Shown in pieces: positions 27,313-35,834 of a stretch of 64,000 nucleotides of DNA; within the stretch, counting starts at the first letter, position 1; each line of letters begins with the position of its first letter. The notes under the pieces were generated by a model. That model searched no databases. It had not been told where the DNA came from and saw only the letters and a list, made by a program, of their open reading frames with translations. The DNA is from Lachnoclostridium phytofermentans (GTDB taxonomy: Bacteria > Bacillota > Clostridia > Lachnospirales > Lachnospiraceae), in the NCBI RefSeq assembly GCF_000733755.1, contig NZ_JPOF01000003.1, positions 1,280,501 through 1,344,500 of the forward strand. Direction: 5' to 3'. The translations under genes were made by a program, and so were the position numbers.

Positions 27313-28452
27313 TCACCTTTCAGTATTACCACTTCCAAAATCAATTAGACATTGCTTCCAATCCTTAAAATAACTAGGATTTAGGTGTACACCATCGGAG
27401 GTTGCATCGTCTGGTAAGTTTCCGTTTTCATCCTCGAATAACGAATATAGATCGATATATGCTAACTCTTCCTCTTCCGCCATCTTCTTGATTACATCGT
27501 TAAACTTTTTTACATTCGTGTTATTATATATTTTATCCCCCTCATTCATCTTCTTTGTAACAGGGTAATTCGATTGAATTATAATTTCACAGTCTGGCTC
27601 TATTTTCCGTAATCCATTGATAATATCACGATAATATTCTATAAACTTATCAAGGCTTTGCCAACCAAGCTCATTAACTCCAAACATTAAATAAACTTTA
27701 GAAAATGAAGATTGCCTTGCTGCATCTAATACATTTCCTTTCTCTTTATTATCAAGAGTAATATAATCCTTAGCTATCGCAGTGTTTACCATCAAGCCTC
27801 GATGCGTGTAAAACTTGGCGTTTTTCACTCCACCATACTGACCAAGACCTTCCGTTCTGGAATCTCCGATAAAAATGCTATCTTTAAAGAATTCATCCTC
27901 TGCCTCAGTATTCTCCGTTTTGGAGGTTCCTTCCTCGGATGCATTTTCTTTTGAATTCTCATTCTCTGATGTTATGCTGTTTTCGTTATTAGATTCTTCC
28001 TTGCCGTTACTGTTTGGATTCTGTGTATCCGTTGTATTATCTTCTAAATCAGAATTCTGTTCCTTTTCTTCGATATCTCCACTAGTAGTATCACTATCAA
28101 CAGGATTTTGATTATCCATATTGCCCTCATTATTGGAATTCATATCGTCGTTTGTTTCTTTATTTAAGGGATCCTTGTCACTATCTATGTTACTTTGTTG
28201 CCCAGACGATTCTTGATCTTTGGCTGTAGAATTATTATCATCTAAACGCTGATCCTCTTCCTCTATACTAGTCTCCGCCTTATGCGAATTTGCAGCCTTT
28301 GCACCAAACCTGCTGCTTCCCCCTTGGGATAAGAATAAAAATATAGAAAGTGACAACATTCCTGTCACACTAATTGCAAAAACAACTCTCTTCCTACGAG
28401 CTCTTCTTCTTTTCTTACATTGTTTCTTCCACTCTTCTCTGTAAGTATCCAT
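27313..28452 (-). CDS. Membrane-anchored SGNH/GDSL hydrolase
   Basis: A 379-residue protein: very basic cytoplasmic N-terminus (RRRARRKR), one membrane anchor (about 23-42), a low-complexity Asn/Ser/Glu/Asp spacer (about 55-185), then an SGNH hydrolase with block I IGDSRTEG, block III GVNELG and block V DGVHLNP. It should act outside the cell on ester bonds, for example acyl groups of wall polymers; substrate unknown. The acidic spacer is like that of the PEGA-like protein at 21.6-23.2 kb. Confidence 0.88.
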   Translation of the reverse strand: MDTYREEWKKQCKKRRRARRKRVVFAISVTGMLSLSIFLFLSQGGSSRFGAKAANSHKAETSIEEEDQRLDDNNSTAKDQESSGQQSNIDSDKDPLNKETNDDMNSNNEGNMDNQNPVDSDTTSGDIEEKEQNSDLEDNTTDTQNPNSNGKEESNNENSITSENENSKENASEEGTSKTENTEAEDEFFKDSIFIGDSRTEGLGQYGGVKNAKFYTHRGLMVNTAIAKDYITLDNKEKGNVLDAARQSSFSKVYLMFGVNELGWQSLDKFIEYYRDIINGLRKIEPDCEIIIQSNYPVTKKMNEGDKIYNNTNVKKFNDVIKKMAEEEELAYIDLYSLFEDENGNLPDDATSDGVHLNPSYFKDWKQCLIDFGSGNTER

Positions 28453-28683
28453 GATAACGCCTCTCTATTTTGTATTCCTAATAGTGTCTTATATAGTATA
28501 GATAAGCTATGATACAATAAAGTTTCAAATATATTACTAATTCTTTAATAATTCTGAAAATATTGTGTGATAATACCTATTCCGTATACTTACATTGGCT
28601 TAACAATAAGCTATCACAACTCCTATCTCATAGTTTTACTATTCTTAAATCAAATTTTAACATTTAATTTTATGTACAACATC
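28453..28683. other. Intergenic region upstream of the SGNH gene
   Basis: About 230 bp, AT-rich, presumably holding the SGNH gene promoter on the minus strand. No gene or strong hairpin seen apart from the terminator that follows. Confidence 0.45.
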
Positions 28684-28744
28684 AAAAAAACAACCATCGG
28701 AAGAATCAAACTAACTTAACAGCTTGACTCTTCTAATTGTTGTT
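28684..28744 (-). terminator. Terminator of glgP
   Basis: On the minus strand arms 28744-28722 and 28711-28689 (AACAAC...GAAGAGTCAAGC against its complement, a few mismatches) end in TTTTTTT (28690-28684). A T-rich sequence on the other side means it could act in both directions. Confidence 0.82.
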
Positions 28745-28844
28745 TCTTATCACATTCATAGATTCTTTGTCTACTACTTACTCATTCTAAAGTCTATTAC
28801 TACTATGCTCTTACTTATTTCGTGTTGTAGTTTTATAAAATACA

Positions 28845-31289
28845 TTACAACACAACTTTTTTTAACTTCCAGATGTCTCTTACATATTCCTCAATCGTTC
28901 GATCAGATGAGAATTTTCCACACTTTGCAACGTTTAGCATTGCTGATTTTGCCCAATCCTCTTTTTTACGATATGCTGCCTCTACACGCTTATGAGCCTC
29001 TTCATAAGAGCGAAAGTCCTTTAAGATAAAGTATTGATCTGCCTTTTCATAACCGTTTGTATCGAGTAAGGAATTGTATAGCTCACGAAATAATTCTTTG
29101 TTTTGTGCCGAATAAAATCCATCTACTAATTGGTCTACTACTCGTTTGATATCCAAGTCAGAATTATAGATGTCCCTTGGCTGATAACCTCCGTTAAGCT
29201 CATAATGAATGATTTCATCCGAACTTAGTCCGAAGATGAAGGCATTTTCTACCCCCACTTCTTCCACAATTTCTACGTTTGCTCCATCCATTGTACCTAA
29301 GGTTAGTGCACCATTTAACATGAATTTCATATTACCTGTTCCAGATGCCTCTTTACTCGCTGTTGAAATCTGTTCTGAAACATCCGCTGCAGCAAAGATT
29401 AGTTCTGCGTTTGATACCTTGTAATTTTCAATAAAAACGACCTTTAATTTATCTCCAATCGAGGCATCGTTATTAATAACCTCACCAACATTATTAATTA
29501 ATTTAATAATTGCTTTTGCCCTTCGATATCCAGCAGAAGCCTTTGCTCCAAAAATAAATGTTCTCGGATAAAACTCCATACCTGGATTTTCTTTTAACTT
29601 ATTGTATAAATGCATCACATGTAAAATATTTAAAAGCTGACGTTTGTACTCGTGCAAACGCTTTACTTGAACATCAAAAATAGAGTTTGGATTTACATCA
29701 ATCCCATTGTGTTCTTTTATATAGGCAGCAAGGCGAAGTTTATTATGATACTTTATCTCCATAAATTTTTCCCTAGCCTCTTGATCCTCTGTAAATGGTA
29801 CTAATTGATTCATCTGAGATAGGTCTAAAATCCATCCATCACCGATTTTTTCTGTAACAAATGCAGCCAACTCTGGATTCCCATGTAATAAAAATCTTCT
29901 TTGAGTAATGCCATTTGTTTTATTATTAAATTTTTCTGGCCACAATTCATAAAAATCTCGCAACTGTTGTTTCTTTAGGATTTCAGTGTGAAGCCTTGCG
30001 ACGCCATTGACAGAAAATCCAGCAACAATTGCAAGGTTTGCCATCTTAACCTGTCCGTTATAAAGTATAGCCATCTTCTCGATTTTTTTATAGTCCCCAG
30101 GATATCGTTGTTGTAGCATAAGGACAAAGCGACGGTTTATCTCGTCAATAATCTGATATACTCTTGGAAGTAGGCGTTCAAATAGTTCAATTGGCCACTT
30201 CTCCAAAGCTTCTGACATAATGGTATGATTGGTATAAGCACAAGCTTTCGTTGTGACCTCCCAAGCTTCCTCCCAAGTTAAATAGTAATCATCCATTAAG
30301 ATTCTCATGAGCTCGGGTATCGTTACGGTAGGATGCGTATCATTAAGCTGGAAGCATACCTTCTCATAGAGTTTTCGAATATCACTATGATTCTTACTAT
30401 ATTTTGCAACTGCTCGTTGAAGACTTGCGGATACAAAGAAATACTGTTGCTTTAATCTTAGCTCTTTTCCTGCATAATGATTATCATTTGGGTACAATAC
30501 TTCACAGATGGTTCTTGCAAGATTTTCCTGTTCCACTGCCTTTTGGTAATCTCCCTTGTCAAAAGAATCAAGGTTAAACGTATTGATTGCTTCCGCATCC
30601 CATATTCTTAAGGTATTTACCATACGGTTCCCATAACCCACTACTGGTATATCGTAAGGAACAGCTCGAACAGATTGATAGTTTTCCTGAACAAAACATT
30701 CCCTACCATTTTCATCCTTTATCATGCGCACATAGCCACCAAACTTCACTTCTTGTGCATATTCTGCTCGTTTCATCTCAAAAGGATTTCCATCTTTTAA
30801 CCACAAGTCAGGAACTTCTACCTGAAATCCATCTTCAATCTTTTGCTCAAACATGCCGTATTTATAACGAATGCCACAACCGTAAGCTGGATAATTTAAA
30901 CTTGCTAAGGATTCTAAAAAACATGCAGCAAGTCTCCCAAGTCCACCATTTCCTAATGCTGCATCTGGCTCCTGATCTTCAATGATGTTAAGATCTATCC
31001 CCATTTCTTCCAAAGCTTCATGAACTACCTTATCTGCCTTTAAGTTGATGATGTTATTTCCAAGTGCACGCCCCATTAGAAATTCCATGGAGAGATAGTA
31101 GACAGTTTTTACATCCTGCTCCTCAAATTTCCTATGAGTTTCCATCCATTGTTCTACGATTATATCTTTCACCGCATAGGATACCGCTTGAAATAACTGC
31201 TGCTTCGTAGCTTCCTTTACATTTCTACGGAAAAGTGTTTTTAAGTAATTCTCAACATCTCTTTTAAACTCTTCCTTCTTTAACTCCAT
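28845..31289 (-). CDS. glgP: Glycogen (alpha-glucan) phosphorylase
   Basis: An 814-residue GT35 phosphorylase, full length. It releases glucose 1-phosphate from alpha-1,4-glucans. The PLP site is the Lys of EASGTGNMKFMLNGALT; GNGGLGRLAACFLESLA and the RRFLLHGNPELA region are conserved. ATG at 31289 follows GGGAGG with good spacing. Apparently monocistronic, with terminator. No other glycogen gene is adjacent. Confidence 0.97.
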   Translation of the reverse strand: MELKKEEFKRDVENYLKTLFRRNVKEATKQQLFQAVSYAVKDIIVEQWMETHRKFEEQDVKTVYYLSMEFLMGRALGNNIINLKADKVVHEALEEMGIDLNIIEDQEPDAALGNGGLGRLAACFLESLASLNYPAYGCGIRYKYGMFEQKIEDGFQVEVPDLWLKDGNPFEMKRAEYAQEVKFGGYVRMIKDENGRECFVQENYQSVRAVPYDIPVVGYGNRMVNTLRIWDAEAINTFNLDSFDKGDYQKAVEQENLARTICEVLYPNDNHYAGKELRLKQQYFFVSASLQRAVAKYSKNHSDIRKLYEKVCFQLNDTHPTVTIPELMRILMDDYYLTWEEAWEVTTKACAYTNHTIMSEALEKWPIELFERLLPRVYQIIDEINRRFVLMLQQRYPGDYKKIEKMAILYNGQVKMANLAIVAGFSVNGVARLHTEILKKQQLRDFYELWPEKFNNKTNGITQRRFLLHGNPELAAFVTEKIGDGWILDLSQMNQLVPFTEDQEAREKFMEIKYHNKLRLAAYIKEHNGIDVNPNSIFDVQVKRLHEYKRQLLNILHVMHLYNKLKENPGMEFYPRTFIFGAKASAGYRRAKAIIKLINNVGEVINNDASIGDKLKVVFIENYKVSNAELIFAAADVSEQISTASKEASGTGNMKFMLNGALTLGTMDGANVEIVEEVGVENAFIFGLSSDEIIHYELNGGYQPRDIYNSDLDIKRVVDQLVDGFYSAQNKELFRELYNSLLDTNGYEKADQYFILKDFRSYEEAHKRVEAAYRKKEDWAKSAMLNVAKCGKFSSDRTIEEYVRDIWKLKKVVL

Positions 31290-31655
31290 ACTTATTCCTC
31301 CCTTTATAAGAAGATTCTTTTCTCAGCCTGCACTGATTGATTTCTATGTGCATTAAGGTATCTTTTCTCCGCTTCTTAAGTTAATCAACCACCACTTAAG
31401 AGATTGACTTTCTAGCAAATCGAAAAAATGATTGTCTGTATCTCGTCAAAGCATAAAAGGGGTCACTATATCCTATGCCACGTTTTATAAATGGTTCCGT
31501 CGGTGTCTCTTCCTGCTAGTTTCCTTCCTGAATGTATATGACAAACTCTTATGTTACTGCCGAACTAAAAAAAGATTACTTGATTATAACATTTTGTTTT
31601 CCTGTAATTCAATAGAAAAACTCCATAAAGATTGTAATTATTGGAAGTATTATTT
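31290..31655. other. Intergenic region between glgP and the esterase gene
   Basis: About 365 bp. A hairpin TCTTAAGT / ACTTAAGA at 31374-31401 is the only clear structure, possibly in the glgP leader. A 75-codon plus-strand frame here has no ribosome-binding site and was not accepted. Confidence 0.5.
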
Positions 31656-32738
31656 CTAAAATCTGTATAATATTTCTTTATGAAAACAATGACCGCCTTC
31701 ACAAATGTCATGACTTATCTTGTCTAAGGCATCAAAACAACGATATGCCTCTTTTACTATCTCTAGTTGCTCATAAACATTACTAAGCCCCCTTGGACCA
31801 TTTAAATGATCTTCACGACATGATTGAAAGATTACCTCTCTAGGTGCTAACAATGCTCCAATATCACCCATATCATAATGTTCCCAAAGATGTGGTACAT
31901 AATTACAATTGCAATTACCATTTAATAATAATAAGGAATCTTTATAACCATAAAAATAACCACTAATCAATAGTCTTTTTAACCTTACATCTAATGCTGC
32001 TGTCATTAAGGTCTGCATACCACCACCAGAAAATCCGATGCAGGCTAATTCAGAGACATCAAGATCTCCACGTTCATAAATATAGTCTACGAGACGCATT
32101 AAATCCCATACGAGCATACCCATTACTGTCATCCCAAGAGGCTCCGCCATATGAGAAAGATGAAAACAAGTTCCAGAAAGGTACTGTTGCTCCTCATCCT
32201 TTTGAAATGCTGCTTCTCTTCGCTCTGCATACCCTCTGGCATCCGGACAGAAGGTAATATATCCCTTTTTACATAATTCTAATCCATAATCATACTCAAA
32301 TTTATCGATGGAAGCCTTAATAGCAGGTATCTCGTTTCTTCCTGCAATAGATTCTTTCCCACCGCCTTGATGACCATGGGCTGCAATAGCGCAGGCGGGC
32401 TTTTTTATTCCACTATCTACATACTTTTGTTCCGTTTCGTTTGGGTAAAGTATATAGCAAGGCATGTACACATCAGGCTCTACTTGAATTAGAATTTTTT
32501 CTCTCTTCCTACCATGATCTAATTCTTTCACATAAAGACTTAGAACGTTATTTTCACAAGTTTCCATCTTGTCCATACCAAACAACTCGAATAATTGATT
32601 TCGTGCTCTTAATGCCCAAGTTTCATATTCTTCTTTGGTCTTTGCAGTAAATGCATCTTTTCTAGCAAATCGATCAAACTTTCTTTTCATACTCTCAAGG
32701 CAAGGATAATATTCCTTAACTTGCTCTATTCTCTCCAT
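31656..32738 (-). CDS. Acetyl-xylan-esterase-like alpha/beta hydrolase
   Basis: A 360-residue cytoplasmic hydrolase (no signal peptide) of the Abhydrolase_7/AXE1-like type. The N-terminal helical region precedes AIAAHGHQGGGKE, the nucleophile elbow GFSGGG, a conserved CREDHLNGPRG acid region, and the terminal EGGHCF His. Likely deacetylates sugars or oligosaccharides inside the cell. ATG at 32738 follows AAGGAG. Monocistronic. Confidence 0.82.
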   Translation of the reverse strand: MERIEQVKEYYPCLESMKRKFDRFARKDAFTAKTKEEYETWALRARNQLFELFGMDKMETCENNVLSLYVKELDHGRKREKILIQVEPDVYMPCYILYPNETEQKYVDSGIKKPACAIAAHGHQGGGKESIAGRNEIPAIKASIDKFEYDYGLELCKKGYITFCPDARGYAERREAAFQKDEEQQYLSGTCFHLSHMAEPLGMTVMGMLVWDLMRLVDYIYERGDLDVSELACIGFSGGGMQTLMTAALDVRLKRLLISGYFYGYKDSLLLLNGNCNCNYVPHLWEHYDMGDIGALLAPREVIFQSCREDHLNGPRGLSNVYEQLEIVKEAYRCFDALDKISHDICEGGHCFHKEILYRF

Positions 32739-32937
32739 ATAATTCTCCTTCTTTCGTGACGTTTCTATAAGGTATTTGCTTCTTTCTCATTATACTACAG
32801 AGTAGAAGGCTGTCTATCATTGTTTGTTAATCGTAACCAAAAGTTTATTCATATTCTGCGTATCATCATAATAGAAATTAGTAATGATAAAAATCGGTTT
32901 TGGACACATCGTATCTCTGTTAGTATATTAGTAATCT

Positions 32938-32982
32938 TATAAAAAACGAGAGCAACAAAATCATTTAGAATTTGCTACTCTC
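32938..32982 (-). terminator. Terminator of the CNNM/CorC-type gene
   Basis: On the minus strand GAGAGTAGCAAA (32982-32971) pairs with TTTGTTGCTCTC (32959-32948) through two G-U pairs, 11-nt loop, then GTTTTTTATA. Confidence 0.87.
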
Positions 32983-33006
32983 TACTATTTGCTCACCTAG
33001 TGTTTT

Positions 33007-34332
33007 TTAACTGGTTATCTCCTGATCGATTTGTACAAGTATTTTACTAATTCTCTTTCCCTCTACTTCATGGATACGTAAGGTAATGTTGTTCACCTTA
33101 ATCATGGTTCTATCTTGTTCTTCTGGAATATATCCTAACTGTTCAATAAAAAATCCTGATAGTGTTTCTGATTTTCCTTTTTTAAGATCAATCGAAAGTT
33201 CGTTGTTAACATCATCTATAGTCATCGCACCACTAACAAGGTACTCATTTTCTTTCACTTCTACAAAATCAACATCATTATGTCCATCATCAATATCTCC
33301 GACGATTTCTTCCACTATATCTTCCATGGTAACGATACCAAGAAATCCTCCATACTCATCAATTAGTATCGCCATACGATTCTTATCTTTTTGTAATTCC
33401 TGGAACAGAGAGACTACTGACTTGGTATCATTTACATAATGCGGCTTTCTCATAAGTCTTCTTACATCTTTTGGTAAAAAACTATGTTGTTTCCATGAAG
33501 GAAGACATTCTTTTATGTTAAGTATACCAATAATATTATCTTTGTTTCCATCAAAAACTGGAATTCTAGAATATCTAGATTCAAAGATACCATCCAATTG
33601 CTCCTCCATAGGAACATTAATATCGATGGCAAATACATCTTTTCTCGGAACCATAATTTCTCTAGCAGTTTTGTTGGTAAAGGAGAATACTCCACTAATC
33701 ATTTCTGTTTCTAATTCATGAAAGACACCTTTTTCACTACCAGAAGTCAACATAGCCAAAATTTCTTCTTCTGTTACGACCTCTTCTACCTCTTGCTTAT
33801 GAAAACCGAGTATGTGTAGGACGCCGTTCGTAGAAAGTGATAGTAACCGTATAAATGGTGACATAAATTTAGATATCGCAATGATTGGCTTTACCACAAA
33901 TAAACTAAAGCCTTCTGCATTTAGTAACGCAACTCTCTTTGGTACCAATTCACCGAAAACAAGGGTAAAATAAGATAATAAGATAGTAACTAAAACCATA
34001 GCTATCGTTTGGCTATATGGGATCGATAACGATTCCATATAAGCCCCAAGCACCTTTGAAATACCAGTTGCTGCAGATGCACTTGAGAAAAAACCTGCTA
34101 ATGTAATTGCTACCTGAATCGTTGATAAGAATTTGGTAGAGTCATCAAATAAAGATACAATTAGCTTTGCACGTTTGTTGCCTGAGTCTGCCAACATCTT
34201 CATCTTGTTCTTGTTGACGGAAACTACTGCCATCTCAGCACCGGCAAAAAATGCATTCACTAATGTTAAAAGAATAAGAATGCTTAATTGAAGCATAATG
34301 TTACCCGCGTCGGGGTCAGGGTCTAAGTCCAT
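33007..34332 (-). CDS. CNNM/CorC-family transporter (HlyC/CorC type)
   Basis: A 441-residue membrane protein: DUF21/CNNM domain with about four hydrophobic segments (residues 10-180, including FFAGAEMAVVSVNKNK), a CBS pair (about 205-325, EIMVPRKDVFAI and ILIDEYGGFLGIVTMEDI) and a C-terminal CorC/HlyC domain. Bacterial members export or handle Mg2+ or other divalent cations. ATG at 34332 follows TTGGAGG; the longer frame from TTG at 34344 starts inside the Shine-Dalgarno and was rejected. Divergent from the GntR gene. Confidence 0.9.
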   Translation of the reverse strand: MDLDPDPDAGNIMLQLSILILLTLVNAFFAGAEMAVVSVNKNKMKMLADSGNKRAKLIVSLFDDSTKFLSTIQVAITLAGFFSSASAATGISKVLGAYMESLSIPYSQTIAMVLVTILLSYFTLVFGELVPKRVALLNAEGFSLFVVKPIIAISKFMSPFIRLLSLSTNGVLHILGFHKQEVEEVVTEEEILAMLTSGSEKGVFHELETEMISGVFSFTNKTAREIMVPRKDVFAIDINVPMEEQLDGIFESRYSRIPVFDGNKDNIIGILNIKECLPSWKQHSFLPKDVRRLMRKPHYVNDTKSVVSLFQELQKDKNRMAILIDEYGGFLGIVTMEDIVEEIVGDIDDGHNDVDFVEVKENEYLVSGAMTIDDVNNELSIDLKKGKSETLSGFFIEQLGYIPEEQDRTMIKVNNITLRIHEVEGKRISKILVQIDQEITS

Positions 34333-34455
34333 AAAAACCTCCAAATAATAAATTTTGATTCATATTATACTATATCATGTCAAAACATGGAATAGTAATC
34401 TATTTACCTTTTAATGTAGTACACATGGTATCACATTCCAAAGATTGCATTTCTT

Positions 34456-34483
34456 TTGGCTTTCCATTATACTTAATTATAGT
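34456..34483 (+). promoter_or_regulatory. Putative promoter of the GntR/FadR-type gene
   Basis: TTGGCT (34456-34461), 16-nt spacer, TATAGT (34478-34483). Confidence 0.4.
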
Positions 34484-34517
34484 TTATATTTGTAATTAAA
34501 AGAAAGGAAAGCTTTCC

Positions 34518-35231
34518 ATGTATCAGTATGAAAATCTGGGAGATAAGACTCTCACAGAACGTGTTGCAGATAATATTATTAGCTACATTGTAGATCATAA
34601 GTTAAAGCCAGGTGACAAACTTCCGAATGAATTTCATCTCGCAGAAACCTTTTGCGTTGGAAGAAGTACCATCCGAGAAGTGATAAAATCCCTGTCTTCC
34701 AAAGGTATTCTTGAAGTACGAAGGGGTGCTGGTACCTTTGTCTGCGAACGATCTGAACAAAAAAATGATCCTCTAGGTCTTTCCTTAATATCAGACCGAT
34801 ACAAACTAGCCTTAGACCTTCTTTCGGTACGTCTTATGATTGAACCCGAGATAGCATCTCACGCAGCTGAAAATGCCACAAAAGAAGACATTGAAGCTCT
34901 TCGCATTCAGTGTGAAAAGGTTGAGCAAAAAATTAAGGAAGGACAAGACCACATCGAAGAGGATATTAAATATCATGCCTGCATTGCAAAATGCAGTAAA
35001 AATCTCGTTGTGGAAACATTGGTTCCAATGATTAATTCTTCTGTCGCCATGTTTGGAAATATTACACACAGAAAATTACTTCCTGAGACAATTTTAACTC
35101 ACAGGCAAGTATTCGAGGCAATCAGTAATCATGATTCTGCCGGTGCGAAGTACGCAATGACGATGCACCTTTTATATAATCGAAATATGATAACTCAATT
35201 AAAAAAGGAGTTTGAGTCAGAACAATCATAA
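34518..35231 (+). CDS. GntR-family (FadR/FCD) transcriptional regulator
   Basis: A 237-residue regulator with a winged-helix domain (about 10-75: ERVADNIISYIVDHKLKPGDKLPNE, then GRSTIREVIKSLSSKG) and an all-helical FCD domain with the metal/ligand motifs DIKYHACIAKCSKN and THRQVFEAI...MTMHL. FCD regulators sense sugar acids or organic acids. It precedes a sugar-acid dehydratase and a GntP permease, so it most likely controls them and itself. ATG at 34518 is preceded by the palindrome GGAAAGCTTTCC (34506-34517), which includes the Shine-Dalgarno. Confidence 0.92.
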   Translation: MYQYENLGDKTLTERVADNIISYIVDHKLKPGDKLPNEFHLAETFCVGRSTIREVIKSLSSKGILEVRRGAGTFVCERSEQKNDPLGLSLISDRYKLALDLLSVRLMIEPEIASHAAENATKEDIEALRIQCEKVEQKIKEGQDHIEEDIKYHACIAKCSKNLVVETLVPMINSSVAMFGNITHRKLLPETILTHRQVFEAISNHDSAGAKYAMTMHLLYNRNMITQLKKEFESEQS

Positions 35232-35312
35232 TCTGTCGAAATAATACACCAATATTTATTACAATAAATCAACTCTAGTGTTACTACAGCTTCATATAAT
35301 TATCGTATCGTG

Positions 35313-35347
35313 TACTGCAAGTGAAATTTTCTCTTGCAGTATTTTTT
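35313..35347 (+). terminator. Terminator of the FadR-type regulator gene
   Basis: TACTGCAAG (35313-35321) pairs with 35333-35341, 11-nt loop, then TTTTTT. Confidence 0.87.
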
Positions 35348-35447
35348 ATCACTGTTTTTCAGTCCTATCATAAGTATTTCTCTTATCCAATCGAATTATC
35401 ATAATCCATAATGATTCTACTTTTAATTTGAAATTTGGCTCTGGTAG

Positions 35448-35580
35448 ATGTCTTGGTGGTCTTTGTAGCACTTAAGTAATGATCAGATGTCTTAGTGGTC
35501 TTCAAAACTCTTAAGTAATAATCAGTTGTCTTAATAGACATCATACGTCTATCTTGGCCATCAGATGTCTTATCTCTTTA
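35448..35580. repeat. 39-bp tandem repeat array upstream of the dehydratase
   Basis: Units start at 35448, 35487, 35526 and 35565, exactly 39 bp apart (three full units and a partial one). Each begins with (A/T)TGTCTT; the first two are closely alike, with GTGGTCTT and CTTAAGTAAT blocks; all three full units end in ATCAG. The third carries the palindrome TGTCTTAATAGACA (35527-35540). Located 100 bp upstream of the dehydratase promoter, it may be a multi-site operator. Too few and too variable units for CRISPR. Confidence 0.65.
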
Positions 35581-35681
35581 TGCTTTTTAATTGAAACTGT
35601 ATACTTTTTCTAATTCTATTTACTATTTTAAACAAATATTATTTATATTTTTATACATAATCACAAATTTAACGAAACAAA

Positions 35682-35710
35682 TTGACATCTCTCTTGTGAC
35701 ATGTTACATT
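35682..35710 (+). promoter_or_regulatory. Promoter of the dehydratase-permease operon
   Basis: TTGACA (35682-35687), 17-nt spacer, TACATT (35705-35710) with extended -10 TG at 35702-35703. Transcription would begin near 35717. Confidence 0.6.
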
Positions 35711-35720
35711 ATTACTAGAA

Positions 35721-35799
35721 AGTCATCAGACAACTATTCAGTATTTTACAATAGAAATATAACGAAGTATGCAAGATTTTTTCAAATAGTCATCAGACA
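35721..35799 (+). promoter_or_regulatory. Duplicated AGTCATCAGACA operator-like sites
   Basis: An identical 12-mer occurs at 35721-35732, just after the predicted transcription start, and at 35788-35799, 36 bp before the start codon. The core GTCATCAGAC is a GTC-N4-GAC dyad as expected for a FadR/GntR-type dimer, and shares AGACA/TGTCT with the upstream 39-bp repeats. Confidence 0.55.
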
Positions 35800-35834
35800 T
35801 ATTTATTTATTGTCACACAGAAAGGAATGGGTAT

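Noticed and set aside
31432-31659. 75-residue plus-strand gene between glgP and the esterase gene
   Set aside because: No ribosome-binding site, no recognisable protein features, and AT-rich random-looking composition.
35448-35580. CRISPR array
   Set aside because: Units are contiguous at 39-bp period with no unique spacers, they diverge strongly, and no cas gene is near.
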